A DNA stretch of 64,000 nt from Deltaproteobacteria bacterium HGW-Deltaproteobacteria-8 (GCA_002840405.1 PHAR01000006.1:62001-126000), one strand, 5' to 3'. Counted from the first letter of the stretch, positions 19,773 to 34,599 are shown. Translations and numbers: made by a program. Notes: generated from the sequence alone by a model not told the origin.

Positions 19773-19901
19773 GGTGGCGGGAAAGATTGGCGGTTTCGAA
19801 GCGTTGGCGGCCAGAACGGTGCGGGTGTCAATGCGGCAAGAAACCCCCGGACCGCCACCCGTGTTGTGCGGATGCGCGGCCCGGGGGAGCAGGTTGTGAG
19901 G

Positions 19902-21404
19902 CTAGATCATGAACCAGGTGGCCACGAGCCCGGCCAGGGTCATGGTGATGGTGTAGGGCAGGGCCAGCATCACCATGCGTCCGTAGGACAGCCGGATCAC
20001 CGGGGCCAGGCCCGAGGTCAGGAGGAACAGGAAGGCCGCCTGACCGTTGGGCGTTGCCACGCTGGGGATGTTGGTGCCGGTGTTGATGGCCACGGCGAGC
20101 AGCTCGAACTGCTCGCGGGTCATGCCGGCGAGCCCGGCGTCGAAGACCTTCTTGGTCTCGGAGATGTACACCGTGGCCACGAACACGTTGTCGCTGATGG
20201 AGGAGAGCAGGCCGTTGGCCAGGTAGTAGGCCGCCAGCTGCTCGCGGCCCTTCAGCGCCAGCACCATGTCGATGATGGGCTTGAACAGGTGCTGCTCGTG
20301 GATCACGGCCACGACCCCGAAGAACACCACCAACAGCGCGGTGAAGGGCAGGGCCTCCTTGAAGGCGTTGCCGATGCGGTGCTCGTCGACCACGCCGTTC
20401 ACCGCCGTGAGCAGGATGATGACCGACAGGCCGATGAGCCCCACCTCGGCCAGGTGGAAGCCCAGGGCCACCACCAGCCAGATGCCGGCCACGGCCTGCA
20501 CCAGCAGGCTGAGGCGCCCGCGCGCGTCCATGCTCTCCTCGCGCTTGCGGGCCTCGTCCACCAGCACCACGCGCACGGAGAGCGGCATCTCAATGCCGTA
20601 GCCGAAGAGCTTGAAGCGCTCCACCACCACGCAGGTGGTCAGGCCCACCACCAGCACCGGCAGGGACACCGGGGCCACGTGCAGGAAGAACTGGGCGAAG
20701 CTCCAGCCCATCTCGCTGCCCACCAGCAGGTTCTGGGGCTCGCCCACAAGGGTGCAGACCCCGCCCAGCGCCGTGCCCACGGCGCCGTGCATCATGATGT
20801 TGCGCAGGAAGCCCCGGAAGTTCATGAGCTCGTCGCGAGCCGACTGGTTGAAGGCCGCCTCCTCCAGCAGGTCGCGCTTCTCGGTCGCGCCGGAGACGTG
20901 GCGGTGGTACAGGTCATAGAACCCGTAGGCCACGGTGATGATCACCGCGACCACGGTGAGCGCGTCGAGGAAGGCCGAGAGCACGGCCCCGGCCACGCAG
21001 AACATGAGCGAGATGAGGACCTTGGAGCGCATGCGCACCAGGATCTTGGTGAACACGTAGCGCAGCATGTCCTGCATGAAATAGATGCCCGCCACCATGA
21101 ACATCAAGAGCAGGATGACCGGAAAGTTGTGCAGGGTCTCGTTGTACACGGCCTGCGGGCTGGCCATGCCCAGGGCCACGGCCTCCAGGGTCAGCAGGCC
21201 GCCTGCGGGCAGGGGGTAGCACTTGAGCGCCATGGCCAGGGTGAAGATGAATTCAACGATCAGCGCCCAGCCCGCGATGAAAGGGCCGGCAGTGTGGAGC
21301 AGTATCGGGTTTAGGACGAGGAAGGCGAGGATCGAGAGTTTGTACCAGCGTGGGGCGTTGCCCAGCAGGTTGGCCTGAAAGGCCTGGGCCATGGTCCGTT
21401 GCAT
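19902..21404 (-). CDS. nhaB: Na+/H+ antiporter NhaB
   Basis: A 500-residue polytopic inner-membrane antiporter of the NhaB family, with about 12 hydrophobic helices. Recognisable segments are [22 protein letters not shown] at the N-terminus, [20 protein letters not shown], the [19 protein letters not shown] block and the late [17 protein letters not shown] motif. NhaB exports sodium, matching its neighbours, an osmotic-stress operon on the same strand 112 bases upstream. An independent promoter was not identified in that gap, so read-through from the trehalose operon is possible. Confidence 0.95.
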   Translation of the reverse strand: MQRTMAQAFQANLLGNAPRWYKLSILAFLVLNPILLHTAGPFIAGWALIVEFIFTLAMALKCYPLPAGGLLTLEAVALGMASPQAVYNETLHNFPVILLLMFMVAGIYFMQDMLRYVFTKILVRMRSKVLISLMFCVAGAVLSAFLDALTVVAVIITVAYGFYDLYHRHVSGATEKRDLLEEAAFNQSARDELMNFRGFLRNIMMHGAVGTALGGVCTLVGEPQNLLVGSEMGWSFAQFFLHVAPVSLPVLVVGLTTCVVVERFKLFGYGIEMPLSVRVVLVDEARKREESMDARGRLSLLVQAVAGIWLVVALGFHLAEVGLIGLSVIILLTAVNGVVDEHRIGNAFKEALPFTALLVVFFGVVAVIHEQHLFKPIIDMVLALKGREQLAAYYLANGLLSSISDNVFVATVYISETKKVFDAGLAGMTREQFELLAVAINTGTNIPSVATPNGQAAFLFLLTSGLAPVIRLSYGRMVMLALPYTITMTLAGLVATWFMI

Positions 21405-21480
21405 TGTTGAATCTCCGGGGTGTTCGGGGTGGATGGGGAATCCCGCCAGGGAGCGACCCTGTCAGGCGGCCTGTGGTCTG

Positions 21481-21498
21481 CCGGGCGCTTGCGCCCGG
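21481..21498. repeat. Short GC-rich hairpin after the trehalose operon
   Basis: CCGGGCGC-TT-GCGCCCGG, an 8-bp perfect stem, lies 18 bases beyond the stop of the last trehalose gene. There is no U-run, so it is at best a weak or Rho-assisted 3' end. Confidence 0.4.
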
Positions 21499-21516
21499 AG
21501 CTCACGTACATGGATG

Positions 21517-23873
21517 TCAGCATGTCGGGGCAAGGGGCTCCTTCTCGTGGAACTGCACGGTCTCCTGGGGCATGAAGTCCTCCAGATGCCGGGAGAAGGC
21601 GGCACCCAGGAAGGAGTCGACCCAGACGGAGATGTTGTTGCGCCGAACGTTCTCGCGCAGCTTGTGCATGCGCATCTTGCGTGCGGAAAGCGGCAGCTGG
21701 CAAGCGGCATTCAGCGCATCGGCCACCTCGTCGATGTCGTAGGGGTTCACCAGAAACGCGCCCAGGCGCTGGAACTGCGCCGCAGCCCCGGCGAATTCGC
21801 TTAAGATCAGCGCGCCGGTCTCGGCCACGTTGCTGGCGCAATACTCCTTGGCCACGAGGTTCATGCCGTCGCGCAGGGAGGTGACCATGGCGATGTCCGC
21901 GGCGAGGTAGTTGGCCACCAGCTCGGCCCGGGGCAGGTTGCGGTAGAGGTGGTGGATGGGGACCCAGCCCGGCACCGTGAACTCCCCGTTGATCTGGGTC
22001 ACCAGCTGCTCGATCTCGTTCTTCAAATCCTGGTATTCGCCCACGCCCTCGCGGCTGGGCACCAGGACTTGAATGAAGCTGACCCGCCCGCGCAGCTCCG
22101 GGTAGCGGATGAGCGCGCGCCGGAAGGCCGCCAGCCGCTGGGGGATGCCCTTGGAATAGTCCAGCCGGTCCACGCCGAGCACGATCTTGCGCTGGGGAAA
22201 GGCCGCACGGATGGCGTCCGCGGCCACGGCTGTCTCGCGCCTGGCGGCCAGCCGGGCAAAGGACGCGTAGTCGATGCTGATGGGGAAGCAGCCGATGCGC
22301 ACGCTGCGGCCCTCGACCCCGGCGGTGACCACGGAGCCCCGGCCCCAGACCTCGGTGCGCGGGAAGAGCACCTGCAGGCAGCGCACGAAGTTGCGGCGGT
22401 CGGCCAGGGTCTGGAAGCCCACGAGCTCGAACTCCAGCAGGGCCAGGAGCACCTCCTTGCGCCAGGGCAGCTTGAGGAAGATGTCCGGCGCGGGGAAGGG
22501 GATGTGCAGGAAGAAGCCGCAGCGCCTGTGGGACTCCTGCTCCTTGAGGAACTGGGCTACGTGCATGAGGTGGTAGTCCTGGACCCAGACGTAGTCGTCC
22601 GGGCGCGAGTTTTCGGCCACGGTGCGGGCGAACTTCTGGTTCACGTCGAGGTAGTTGGTCCAGTAGTCGGGCTGGAAGTTGCAGCGTGACTGGAAGTCGT
22701 GGAACAGGGGCCAGATGATCTCGTTGGAGAAGCCCTCGTAGTAGTTGCGGTGCTCGGCCTCGGAAAGCTCGATGGGCAAAAGGTCGTAGCCGGCCTCCTT
22801 GGAGAACCGGGCGAAGCTGGCTGTGGGGTCGCCCTCGCCCGTCTGGCCGGAGGAGCCCACCCACAGGCCGCCGCGATCGCGCAGCACCGGGGCCAGGGCC
22901 GTGATCAGCCCGCCCGTCCCGGCCTTGACGGTCCAGCAGTCGCCCTCGCGCTTGAGGGTAACGGGCAGGCGGTTGGAGACCACGATGAGGCGTCCGCGCA
23001 GCTGGTGCGAGCCTTCCTCCTCGCCGCCGCCGTCCTTGCCGCCGTCCTTGCCATCGTGCAGGGGGCTGCCCACGCCCTGGGGCGGGCCGCTGGAGATGAG
23101 GGCCGAGTGCAGGAACTCCAGCAGGTCGCCGGGCGGCCTGAGCTGGTACCGGGCCAGGCTCGTCTTGCGCTTGCGCGACACAAGAAGCGACAGTCCGGCG
23201 CTGCCCAAGGCCCGGAAGGCGTCCTCGTCGGTCAGGTCGTCGCCCAGGTAGGCCGAGGTGAAGGCGCTGCCATGGGCCTTGGTCTCCTCGGCCAGCAGGC
23301 GTTCCACAACCTTGCCCTTGTTGAAGGCGCCGGAGCGCATCTCCACCCCGCCGTCGAAGAGCAGAACCTCCGCACCGGCCGTGTTGGCGATGAGCCCGAA
23401 GGCGTGGCCGGCCTTGGCCAGGACCTCGGCCGCGCGCGGAGGCGGCATGCCGCGCACGTGCAGCGCCAGGCAGCCGTGCTTGTCCTCCAGGTGTTCACCC
23501 AGGCCGTTGGCCTCGGCCCAGAAGCGGGCGTCGGCCAGGGCCTTTTTCAGCCCGGGCTCAAGGCCCGTGCGCGCCAGCAGGCCCGCAGGGTTGAGCCGCT
23601 CGCCGCCGTGGCTGCCGAAGATCTCCACGCCCTGCTCAAGGCCGAGCAGCGCGGCCACGTCGGCCGTGGGCCGGCCGGAGACGATGACCACGCGCCAGCC
23701 GGGGTTCTGGCAGAGCCCGCTCAGCAGCTTGCGCACGCCGGGGTAGGGGAAGGCCTTGTTGCGGTCTGCGGTGAAGGCGGCCAGGGTGCCATCGTAGTCG
23801 AGCATCAACAGCTTGTGCCTGGCGGCGAGAAAGGTCCTCAGTTCAAGGGACCTGAGTAGTTGCGTCCAGTCCT

Positions 23874-23877
<4 letters not shown>
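21517..23877 (-). CDS. otsBA: Trehalose-6-phosphate phosphatase / synthase fusion (phosphatase first)
   Basis: A 786-residue bifunctional enzyme making trehalose from UDP-glucose and glucose-6-phosphate. Residues ~1-255 are the OtsB HAD phosphatase ([13 protein letters not shown] nucleophile motif, [23 protein letters not shown]). Residues ~305-760 are the OtsA GT20 synthase ([50 protein letters not shown]). All key motifs look intact. Most known bifunctional proteins have synthase first, so this order is unusual. The ATG at 23877 overlaps the treS stop (ATGA) and has GGAGG upstream, so the longer frame to 23925 is rejected. It is the last gene of the mscS-treS-otsBA operon. Confidence 0.94.
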
Positions 23878-27324
<3,447 letters not shown>

Positions 27325-27332
<8 letters not shown>

Positions 27333-28443
27333 GTTCCAGTTCCTTGGGGTCTTGCAGCTCCGGCTTGTCGAGGGAGATTCGCGTCAGGGGCAGGATGTCG
27401 GGGTGCTTTTCCTGAATGTAGCACACCAAACGCTCGCGCACCAGACAGCGCAGATCCCAATTGCGTGACGAACCGGCCGAGCTGACCAGGGCGCGCAGGG
27501 TCAGCGTTGCAGGCCCGGAATCTGTGACCTGCAGGCCGCAGACCCTGCCGTCCCAGAGCTCTCCGGCTTCTTCATGGCAGAGCCGCTCCAACTCCGTGCG
27601 CAGCTCCGCCACCGGGGCGCGGTAGTCCACGCTGAGGAACACGCTGCCCAGGATCTCGGCTGAGGAACGCGTCCAGTTCTGGATGGGTTTTTCCAGGAAG
27701 TACAGCACCGGCACCACCAGGCGGCGCTGGTCCCAGATGCGCACCACCACATAGGTCAGGGTGATCTCCTCCACGCGGCCCCATTCACCCTCCACCACCA
27801 CCACGTCGTCCAGGCGGATGGGCTGGGTGATGGCGATCTGCATCCCGGCGAAGATGGTGGACAGAAACTTCTGGGCCGACAGGCCGGCCACGGCCCCGGC
27901 GATGCCGGCCGAGGCCAGGACGCTGGCGCCGATGTTGCGCGTGACGTCAAAGACCATGAGCGTCGCGGCCAGGGCCACCACGGCCACGATGACCGAGAAG
28001 ACCCGGCGGAACATGCGCACCTGGGTCATGATCTTGCGCGCGCGCAGGTTGTCCTCGGAGAGGAGGTCGTTGGAGTGCTGCAGCCACTGCGCCAGGATGC
28101 CGCCGCAGGCCAGCATGGCCCAGGCGAAGGCTGCGATCCAGCACAGGGCGTGGAGCTTGTGGGCCAGGTCGGCCAGGGTGCCGGGCAGGTCCAGGCCTTG
28201 GGCGGAGAGCCCGGCCAGGGCCAGGTCCAGGCCCAGCAGCGCGGCCATCAGGCGGGTGGGACCCTTGACCAGGTCCAGGACCAGGCTCCAGAACTCCTCG
28301 CCCTGGCGTCTGGCCATGAGCCGCAAGGCGCGCAGGGCCAGGGCGTGGACGACGAGCCCGGCCAGGGCCAGGCCCGTGGTCAGGCCGAGGGTCAAGGCCC
28401 AGGCGCGCAGGAGTGCAAGGGCCGGATCGGAAAGCATGGACAT
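27325..28443 (-). CDS. MscS-family mechanosensitive channel
   Basis: A 372-residue membrane protein with helices at about 12-35, 55-80, 95-115 and 150-170. The pore-lining MscS signature helix follows (ASVLASAGIAGAVAGLSAQKFL), then the beta domain segment IRLDDVVVVEGEWGRVEEITLTYVVVRIWDQRRLVVP. This is the standard MscS core with an N-terminal extension. MscS channels open on hypo-osmotic shock to release solutes. It is the first gene of a compact operon with two trehalose-making enzymes: its stop overlaps the treS start by 8 bases. GAGGAGGG lies 6 bases before the ATG. The palindrome at 28545 lies about 100 bases upstream. Confidence 0.93.
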
Positions 28444-28544
28444 TGAGAACCCTCCTCAGGGGGGCGGCGGCCCGGTTTGAGCAGGGAGAAACGCCGACCA
28501 AAATGTCGCCGGACTCCTGAAGATGTGGCAAAGTGCTCTATTTT

Positions 28545-28565
28545 TTGTGCACAGTCTGTGCACAA
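28545..28565. promoter_or_regulatory. Candidate operator of the mscS-treS-otsBA operon
   Basis: A perfect 21-bp dyad, TTGTGCACA-N3-TGTGCACAA, next to an A/T-run, about 100 bases upstream of mscS and just inside the upstream operon's terminator. The symmetry, half-site length and position fit a dimeric repressor or activator site. The regulator is not identified. Confidence 0.65.
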
Positions 28566-28578
28566 TGCCGCTTTGTGT

Positions 28579-28625
28579 GGAAAACCGCTGGCGCGCAGCC
28601 GATTTCGCTGGCTGCGCGCCAGCGG
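28579..28625 (-). terminator. Terminator of the histidine kinase - SUMF1-like operon
   Basis: A perfect 16-bp stem, CCGCTGGCGCGCAGCC pairing with GGCTGCGCGCCAGCGG around a 9-base loop, is followed on the minus strand by TTTTCC. It is 40 bases beyond the SUMF1-like stop codon. Confidence 0.88.
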
Positions 28626-28664
28626 CGGGGGATGAGGCAACCGCTCGTGCCGGCGGGCGGAACC

Positions 28665-29738
28665 TCAACGATGGGAGATTTTGGCCGGGCCGTCCTTGGA
28701 TTCCGCCCTTGGGCGCAGCAGGCGCAGGCCATAGAAGGCCGTGTGCAGGTCGGGCCAGCCCCGGCTGCGGTTGGCCGAGCGCAGGGTCGAGGCCTTGGTC
28801 ACCCAGGAACCGCCGCGCAGCACGCGTGACACGCCCTCGCTCGCGTTCTGCGGGTTCTCCCGCGGGGAGCGGTCGTAGTAGTGCGCGTCGTACACGTCCT
28901 CGCACCACTCCCAGAGATTGCCGTGCATGTCGTGCAGGCCGAAGGCGTTGGGCTGGAAGCTGGCCACAACGTTTGTGTGCATGTTGGGCCAGGTCCGGAC
29001 CTTTGGCCTGGCCGTCTTGCGGCGCGACTTGCGCGACTTGCGCTTGGACACGGTCCGCTCCGCAGGCAGGCTGTAGCGCTTCTCGAAGCTGGCCTGGTCC
29101 TGGCTGATGGCGTCGCCGAAGGCGTAGGGGGTCAGGGTGCCCGCCCGTGCGGCGTATTCCCACTCGGCCTCGGTGGGCAGGCGGAAGGTCTGGCCGCTCT
29201 TCTTGCCCAGGGCCTTTGCGTAGGCCTTGGCCATGTCCCAGGAGATCATGTCCACGGGGTAGTCGTCGCCATTGGCGATGAGCGAGGGGTTCTTGCCCAG
29301 CACGGCCTTCCACTGGCCCTGGGTGACCTCGGTTGCGCCCAGCCAGAAGCCGGAGACGCAGACTTCGTGCTGCGGGCCTTCGTCCGGGTTGCGGCCGGGC
29401 TCGTCCGCGGGGCTGCCCATGATGAAGCAGCCTGGCGGCACCCAGTTGAAGACCATGCCGGTCTTGGGCTCGGTCCAGGTGGCTCCGGCAGGCGGATCGC
29501 CCGGCTTGGGCAGGAACTCCGGGGGGGTGGCCTTGTGGGCCACGGCGCTCGCCTGCGTGGCGTTGGCCTGCGTGGCGTTCGCCTCGCTTCTCGCGTCCTC
29601 GGCCGAAACCTGGGCCAAGGCAGGAGCCACCAGGCACAGGGTTAGCAGCAGGGCCAAGAGCATGGCCTGCGGCTGAGCGCGCAGCAGAGGTCTTTGCGGC
29701 GCGGACTTCCGGCGCGCCATGGAGCAGGCTGTCCCCAT
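28665..29738 (-). CDS. Secreted SUMF1/FGE-fold protein
   Basis: A 357-residue protein with a signal peptide (AMLLALLLTLCLVAPALA, cleavage near residue 42) and an Asn/Ala/Thr/Gln-rich linker. A formylglycine-generating-enzyme-type domain (~85-345) has FIMGS, EVTQGQWKAVLG, PVDMISWDMAKAYAKAL, FRLPTEAEWEYAARAG, GNLWEWCEDVYD and VLRGGSW. The C-terminal region (LRSANRSRGWPDLHTAFYGLRL) lacks the Cys pair that binds copper in true FGE, so sulfatase activation is unlikely. A KR-rich insert (~233-250) is unusual. Its start overlaps the stop of the histidine kinase gene by one base (TGATG), implying coupling. A structural or ligand-binding role in the periplasm is my inference. Confidence 0.85.
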   Translation of the reverse strand: MGTACSMARRKSAPQRPLLRAQPQAMLLALLLTLCLVAPALAQVSAEDARSEANATQANATQASAVAHKATPPEFLPKPGDPPAGATWTEPKTGMVFNWVPPGCFIMGSPADEPGRNPDEGPQHEVCVSGFWLGATEVTQGQWKAVLGKNPSLIANGDDYPVDMISWDMAKAYAKALGKKSGQTFRLPTEAEWEYAARAGTLTPYAFGDAISQDQASFEKRYSLPAERTVSKRKSRKSRRKTARPKVRTWPNMHTNVVASFQPNAFGLHDMHGNLWEWCEDVYDAHYYDRSPRENPQNASEGVSRVLRGGSWVTKASTLRSANRSRGWPDLHTAFYGLRLLRPRAESKDGPAKISHR

Positions 29739-31954
29739 CAGCGCCCGGCCTTGACTGGCGGGGTCTTGGGCAGCAGCACGGCCACGGTTGTCTGGCCGGG
29801 CACGGAGGCGTCCAGGCGGATATGTCCGCCGTGGAACTCGGCGATGCGCCGGGCCGAATAGGTGCCCAGGCCGGTGCCATTGGCCTTGTCGGCGGTGACG
29901 TACTTTTCGAAGAAACGATCGCGGATGGACAGAGGCACCTCGCCTTTGTTGCGCACGGTTATGCGTGCCTGATGGCCCAGGTCCTCCAGATCAACCTCAA
30001 CAACGCCGCCCTTGGGCGAGGCCTCCAGGGCGTTCTTCAAGAGATTGGAGAGCATGGTGGAGCAAAGGGTCTCCTCGCAGGAGATGACCAGCCCCGGAAT
30101 GGGCGCCGGGGGCGCCCCGTTCAGCGTCAGCCGCACGTGCTTGTCCTTCAGGGACGGGAGCAGCGCCAGGCTTTCGCGGGCGTCCTGCACCAGGGCCACA
30201 AGGTCGGCCTGGACCGGCTCAAGGGTGAGGTTGCCGCGCTCGATGCGCGAGAGCTTCAGGTAGGCGTCGAGGATGCGCAGCATGTTCCCGGCCGAGACCC
30301 CCAGCCGGGCGACCCAGCCGCGTTGCTCGTCGGTGAGGTTCGGTTCGCGCAGGAGCAGCTGCGGCAGGCTGGCGAAGCCCACCAGGGGGCTGCGCAGGTC
30401 GTGGCGCATGATGTGCTCCACGCTGTCCCTGGCCTGCTCGCGCTGGGTGCGTTCGGTGATGTCCTCGATGACGACCATGACCGCGCGCAAGGCCTGGTCC
30501 TCGTCGCGGATGGGGATGGCCGCGCAGTGGACCACGGCATGCCCGGCCGCGCCTGGGGTCTCGATGTCGAGCACCTGGACGGGCGCGGGGTCTTCCCCGG
30601 CGATGGCCCTGGCCAGGACGAAGTCTTCGGGGCGCAGGGCCTCTCCGCTGTCGTGCCGCCAGGCCCGGAAGCCCGCGCCCAGGTCCGGCGAGCTCTCCGT
30701 CGACTCGCCCGCCGGTCCCCAGATCTGGCGGCTGGCCTGGTTGGCGTAGAGGATGCGGCCGCTCGGGTCGGACATCCACACGCCCACGGGCAGGGCCTCC
30801 ATGATCATGCGCAGCAGGGCCTCGCTCTTGCGCACCTCCACCTCTGCGGCTTCCCGCGCGGTGATGTCCTCGGACAGGGCCTCGGCCATGTCGTCGAGCG
30901 TCTTGGCCAACAGCGCCAGCTCGCCGAACTCCTCGGGCGCGCCGCTGCGCGCGTCCAGGTCGCCGCTGCCCAGGCGCCGGGCCACGGCGGCCAGGCGCTC
31001 CACCGGGCGGCTGATGACGATGCCGCCCACCACCCAGGCCACGAGGATGGCCAAAAACGCCGCTCCGGCCAGGAACGACAGGTCGCGGTACAGGGTGTTG
31101 ATGGCCCCGGTCAGGGCCTGCTGCTCCGGGATGCCGATGGAGATGTAGAGGTAGGGCTCGGCCTCGGGACGCAGGCGCAGCTGGGTGTAGGCCACGATGC
31201 GGCGCACGCCGTCGGCGAAGGTCACCGTGGCCGTGCCCAGGGTGTTCGGCCCGCTGACCTCGTTCCACAGGTCCATGGCGATCTTCTGGCCCGTGGGGCT
31301 GGTCTCCGTCGCTGCGGGAAAGCGGAAGATGCGCTTGCCCGAGTGGTCGGCGATGGACAGGACCGACCCCGGCGGCAGGGAGGCCACGTTGAAGATGCGC
31401 TCGTAGCGGTCGGGCCGCAGCGCCGTGGCGAGCAGGCCCAGGGCCTGGCCGTCGTTTCCGGTGATGGGGTAGGCGAAGTGCAGAAGCGGCGCGGACGTGG
31501 TGCCGGGCAGGCCCAGGTTGAAGTCGCCCACGGTGAACTCACCGCTTTGCAGGGCCGTGTCGAAGTGCTGCCCGGCCTTGAGCCGCACTGGGCGGTCGAG
31601 GTGCAGGGCCGAGCCGAAGATCTGGCCTTGCGCGTCCGTAGCCACGATGTTGGTGAAGACGAAACTCTGGGTGCGCAGCCTGCGCAGGATGGTGCTGGTG
31701 GCCTGGGCGTCCAGGGCCTTGACCTGGGGCATCTGGGCCAGAAGCGAGAGCAGCTGCTCCGCGCGCATGGTGATGAGCTGCTGCTCGCTGGCCAGGAACT
31801 GGGCCACGCGCAAGGCCTCGGCCTGGGCGTCCTTGATGTCCCGTTCGCGGTTCTCCAGGCTCGAGTGCAGGATGACCCCCAGTGCAGGCAGCACTGCGAG
31901 GAGCACCAGCGTGAGCAGGCTGTTGCGCAGTGAGCTGAAGAAGAGGTTTTTCAT
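29738..31954 (-). CDS. Cache-HAMP-PAS sensor histidine kinase
   Basis: A 738-residue membrane kinase. TM1 at ~10-30, a periplasmic Cache-type sensor (~35-290) and TM2 at ~295-318 precede HAMP (VISRPVERLAAVARRLGSGDLDARSG). A PAS domain (~385-510) with YANQASRQIWGP follows, and then a transmitter. The H-box is of the HDLRSP type (IMRHDLRSPLVGF). NLLKNALEASP is the N-box, and the later RNKGEVP...GTGLGTYSARRIAE region is the variant ATP lid seen in this kinase group. It is co-transcribed with the SUMF1-like gene (1-base overlap) and follows the sigma-54 regulator gene on the same strand, so they may form a pair. Confidence 0.93.
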   Translation of the reverse strand: MKNLFFSSLRNSLLTLVLLAVLPALGVILHSSLENRERDIKDAQAEALRVAQFLASEQQLITMRAEQLLSLLAQMPQVKALDAQATSTILRRLRTQSFVFTNIVATDAQGQIFGSALHLDRPVRLKAGQHFDTALQSGEFTVGDFNLGLPGTTSAPLLHFAYPITGNDGQALGLLATALRPDRYERIFNVASLPPGSVLSIADHSGKRIFRFPAATETSPTGQKIAMDLWNEVSGPNTLGTATVTFADGVRRIVAYTQLRLRPEAEPYLYISIGIPEQQALTGAINTLYRDLSFLAGAAFLAILVAWVVGGIVISRPVERLAAVARRLGSGDLDARSGAPEEFGELALLAKTLDDMAEALSEDITAREAAEVEVRKSEALLRMIMEALPVGVWMSDPSGRILYANQASRQIWGPAGESTESSPDLGAGFRAWRHDSGEALRPEDFVLARAIAGEDPAPVQVLDIETPGAAGHAVVHCAAIPIRDEDQALRAVMVVIEDITERTQREQARDSVEHIMRHDLRSPLVGFASLPQLLLREPNLTDEQRGWVARLGVSAGNMLRILDAYLKLSRIERGNLTLEPVQADLVALVQDARESLALLPSLKDKHVRLTLNGAPPAPIPGLVISCEETLCSTMLSNLLKNALEASPKGGVVEVDLEDLGHQARITVRNKGEVPLSIRDRFFEKYVTADKANGTGLGTYSARRIAEFHGGHIRLDASVPGQTTVAVLLPKTPPVKAGR

Positions 31955-32032
31955 GGTCGCATCCTGAACCTGTGCCTGGGGCTCTGTCTTAATTCATTGT
32001 CCGGGCCATTGTCCGTGTTCGAGATTTTTGTG

Positions 32033-32064
32033 GGAGGCCACAGGGCGTGTGCCCTGTGGCCTCC
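32033..32064. repeat. Perfect 14-bp inverted repeat between the sigma-54 regulator and the kinase
   Basis: GGAGGCCACAGGGC-GTGT-GCCCTGTGGCCTCC lies in the 246-base gap between the response regulator stop and the kinase start. The U-run on its plus-strand side comes before the stem, so on the transcribed minus strand the hairpin is followed by A residues and is not a normal intrinsic terminator. Confidence 0.8.
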
Positions 32065-32200
32065 GGTCGATGATGGCGCCCTGCAAGCAGGATGGGCCTG
32101 CGAGAGGGTCGGGGAAGTCACCACACCTCCCCCTGCCTCTGGCCGGGCGCTCTTGGTCACCGTCCGAGTGAGATTTTCCCGTCGCGATCGCCGCTGGTCA

Positions 32201-33718
<1,518 letters not shown>

Positions 33719-33746
33719 ACCCAAGGCTCCTGATTCAAGCAAATCG

Positions 33747-34109
33747 TTACTGCGCATTGGCTTCATAGCCCATGCTGCGCAGTTTTTCGAAGATCCAGCC
33801 CAGGACGAGGGAGAGCCGCTCGTGGGCGTGCCCGCCCGAGGGCAGGTCGCCCTGTTCGCCTGCGGCGTAGATCTCCCTGGCGTACGAAGCCAGCGCCTGC
33901 ACCGGCAACAGCCCGGTCAGGCTGGCCAGGGAATGGGCGGCGTCCATGACTGCTGCCGCGTTCCCAGCGGCCATGGCCTGATCCAGCTCGCGCAGGCGCT
34001 GCTCGCCGGCGGCCAGGAACAGCGCGCCCACCTTGGCGGGCAGGCGCAGGGCGGCCTTGTCGAAGTCCACTCCCCGGCATTCCGCAGGCACAGAGTCCAA
34101 TCCCGGCAT
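33747..34109 (-). CDS. HPt-domain-like phosphotransfer protein
   Basis: A small all-helical protein (120 residues from the chosen ATG). The segment AAGNAAAVMDAAHSLASLTGLLPVQALASYAREIY matches the phosphotransfer helix of HPt proteins, with His59 as candidate phospho-acceptor. The usual His-x-Leu-Lys-Gly is His-Ser-Leu-Ala-Ser here, so the Lys and Gly are missing. ATG codons occur at 34115 and 34109; the second has GAGGAG at 9 bases and is preferred. It lies between a PAS protein and a sigma-54 regulator, the position expected for a relay protein. Assignment rests on the helix pattern and context, so it is moderate. Confidence 0.65.
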   Translation of the reverse strand: MPGLDSVPAECRGVDFDKAALRLPAKVGALFLAAGEQRLRELDQAMAAGNAAAVMDAAHSLASLTGLLPVQALASYAREIYAAGEQGDLPSGGHAHERLSLVLGWIFEKLRSMGYEANAQ

Positions 34110-34122
34110 GATCATGCGCTCC

Positions 34123-34599
34123 TCACTGCTCTGCGGCGCGCGTTTTTGCGCCGGGGTCGTCGGGGAAAAATTCCAGCACCAGCCCACGGACCTGGCCCTC
34201 TGGGCCACGCAGGGGGGACAGGGTCCACCAGCGGTAGTCCTGGCCGTCCGGCCCTTCCAGCGCGTCTGGCAGGGGCAGGCCCAAGGCCTGGCCGCCGGAC
34301 ACGGCCTCGTGCAGCAGCGCCAGATCGTCCGTTGGCTGGGCCAGGGTCTTGACCGCCAGGCGGTGGACCCGCGAGTACTCCTTGCCCACAAAAGCGGCCG
34401 GGGGCAGCTGCAACAGGCGTGCGTAGGGCTTGTTGGCCGCGAGGTAGACCAGGCCCGAGTCCAGCAGGGCTGCGGGGAACGGACGCTCCTCGGCCTGCAC
34501 CAGCCAGGACGCGGCTGCGTCCTGCACCGGCACACCCTGGGCCAGGGCCTCGGCCGCCAGTTCCGGCAGGCTGCGGGGGAGATCGTTGGGAACAGTCAT
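34123..34599 (-). CDS. Stand-alone PAS-domain protein
   Basis: A 158-residue soluble protein consisting of little more than one PAS domain: an N-terminal helical cap (LPELAAEALAQGVPVQDAAASWLV), LDSGLVYLAANKPYARLLQLPPAAFVGK, and the C-terminal strands YRWWTLSPLRGPEGQVRGLVLEFF. There is no transmitter or DNA-binding domain. AGGAGGGGG just before the ATG at 34599 fixes the start. It is the first gene of a PAS-HPt-NtrC run, with 13 bases to the next start, so it may supply sensory input in trans. A bound ligand cannot be predicted. Confidence 0.75.
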   Translation of the reverse strand: MTVPNDLPRSLPELAAEALAQGVPVQDAAASWLVQAEERPFPAALLDSGLVYLAANKPYARLLQLPPAAFVGKEYSRVHRLAVKTLAQPTDDLALLHEAVSGGQALGLPLPDALEGPDGQDYRWWTLSPLRGPEGQVRGLVLEFFPDDPGAKTRAAEQ

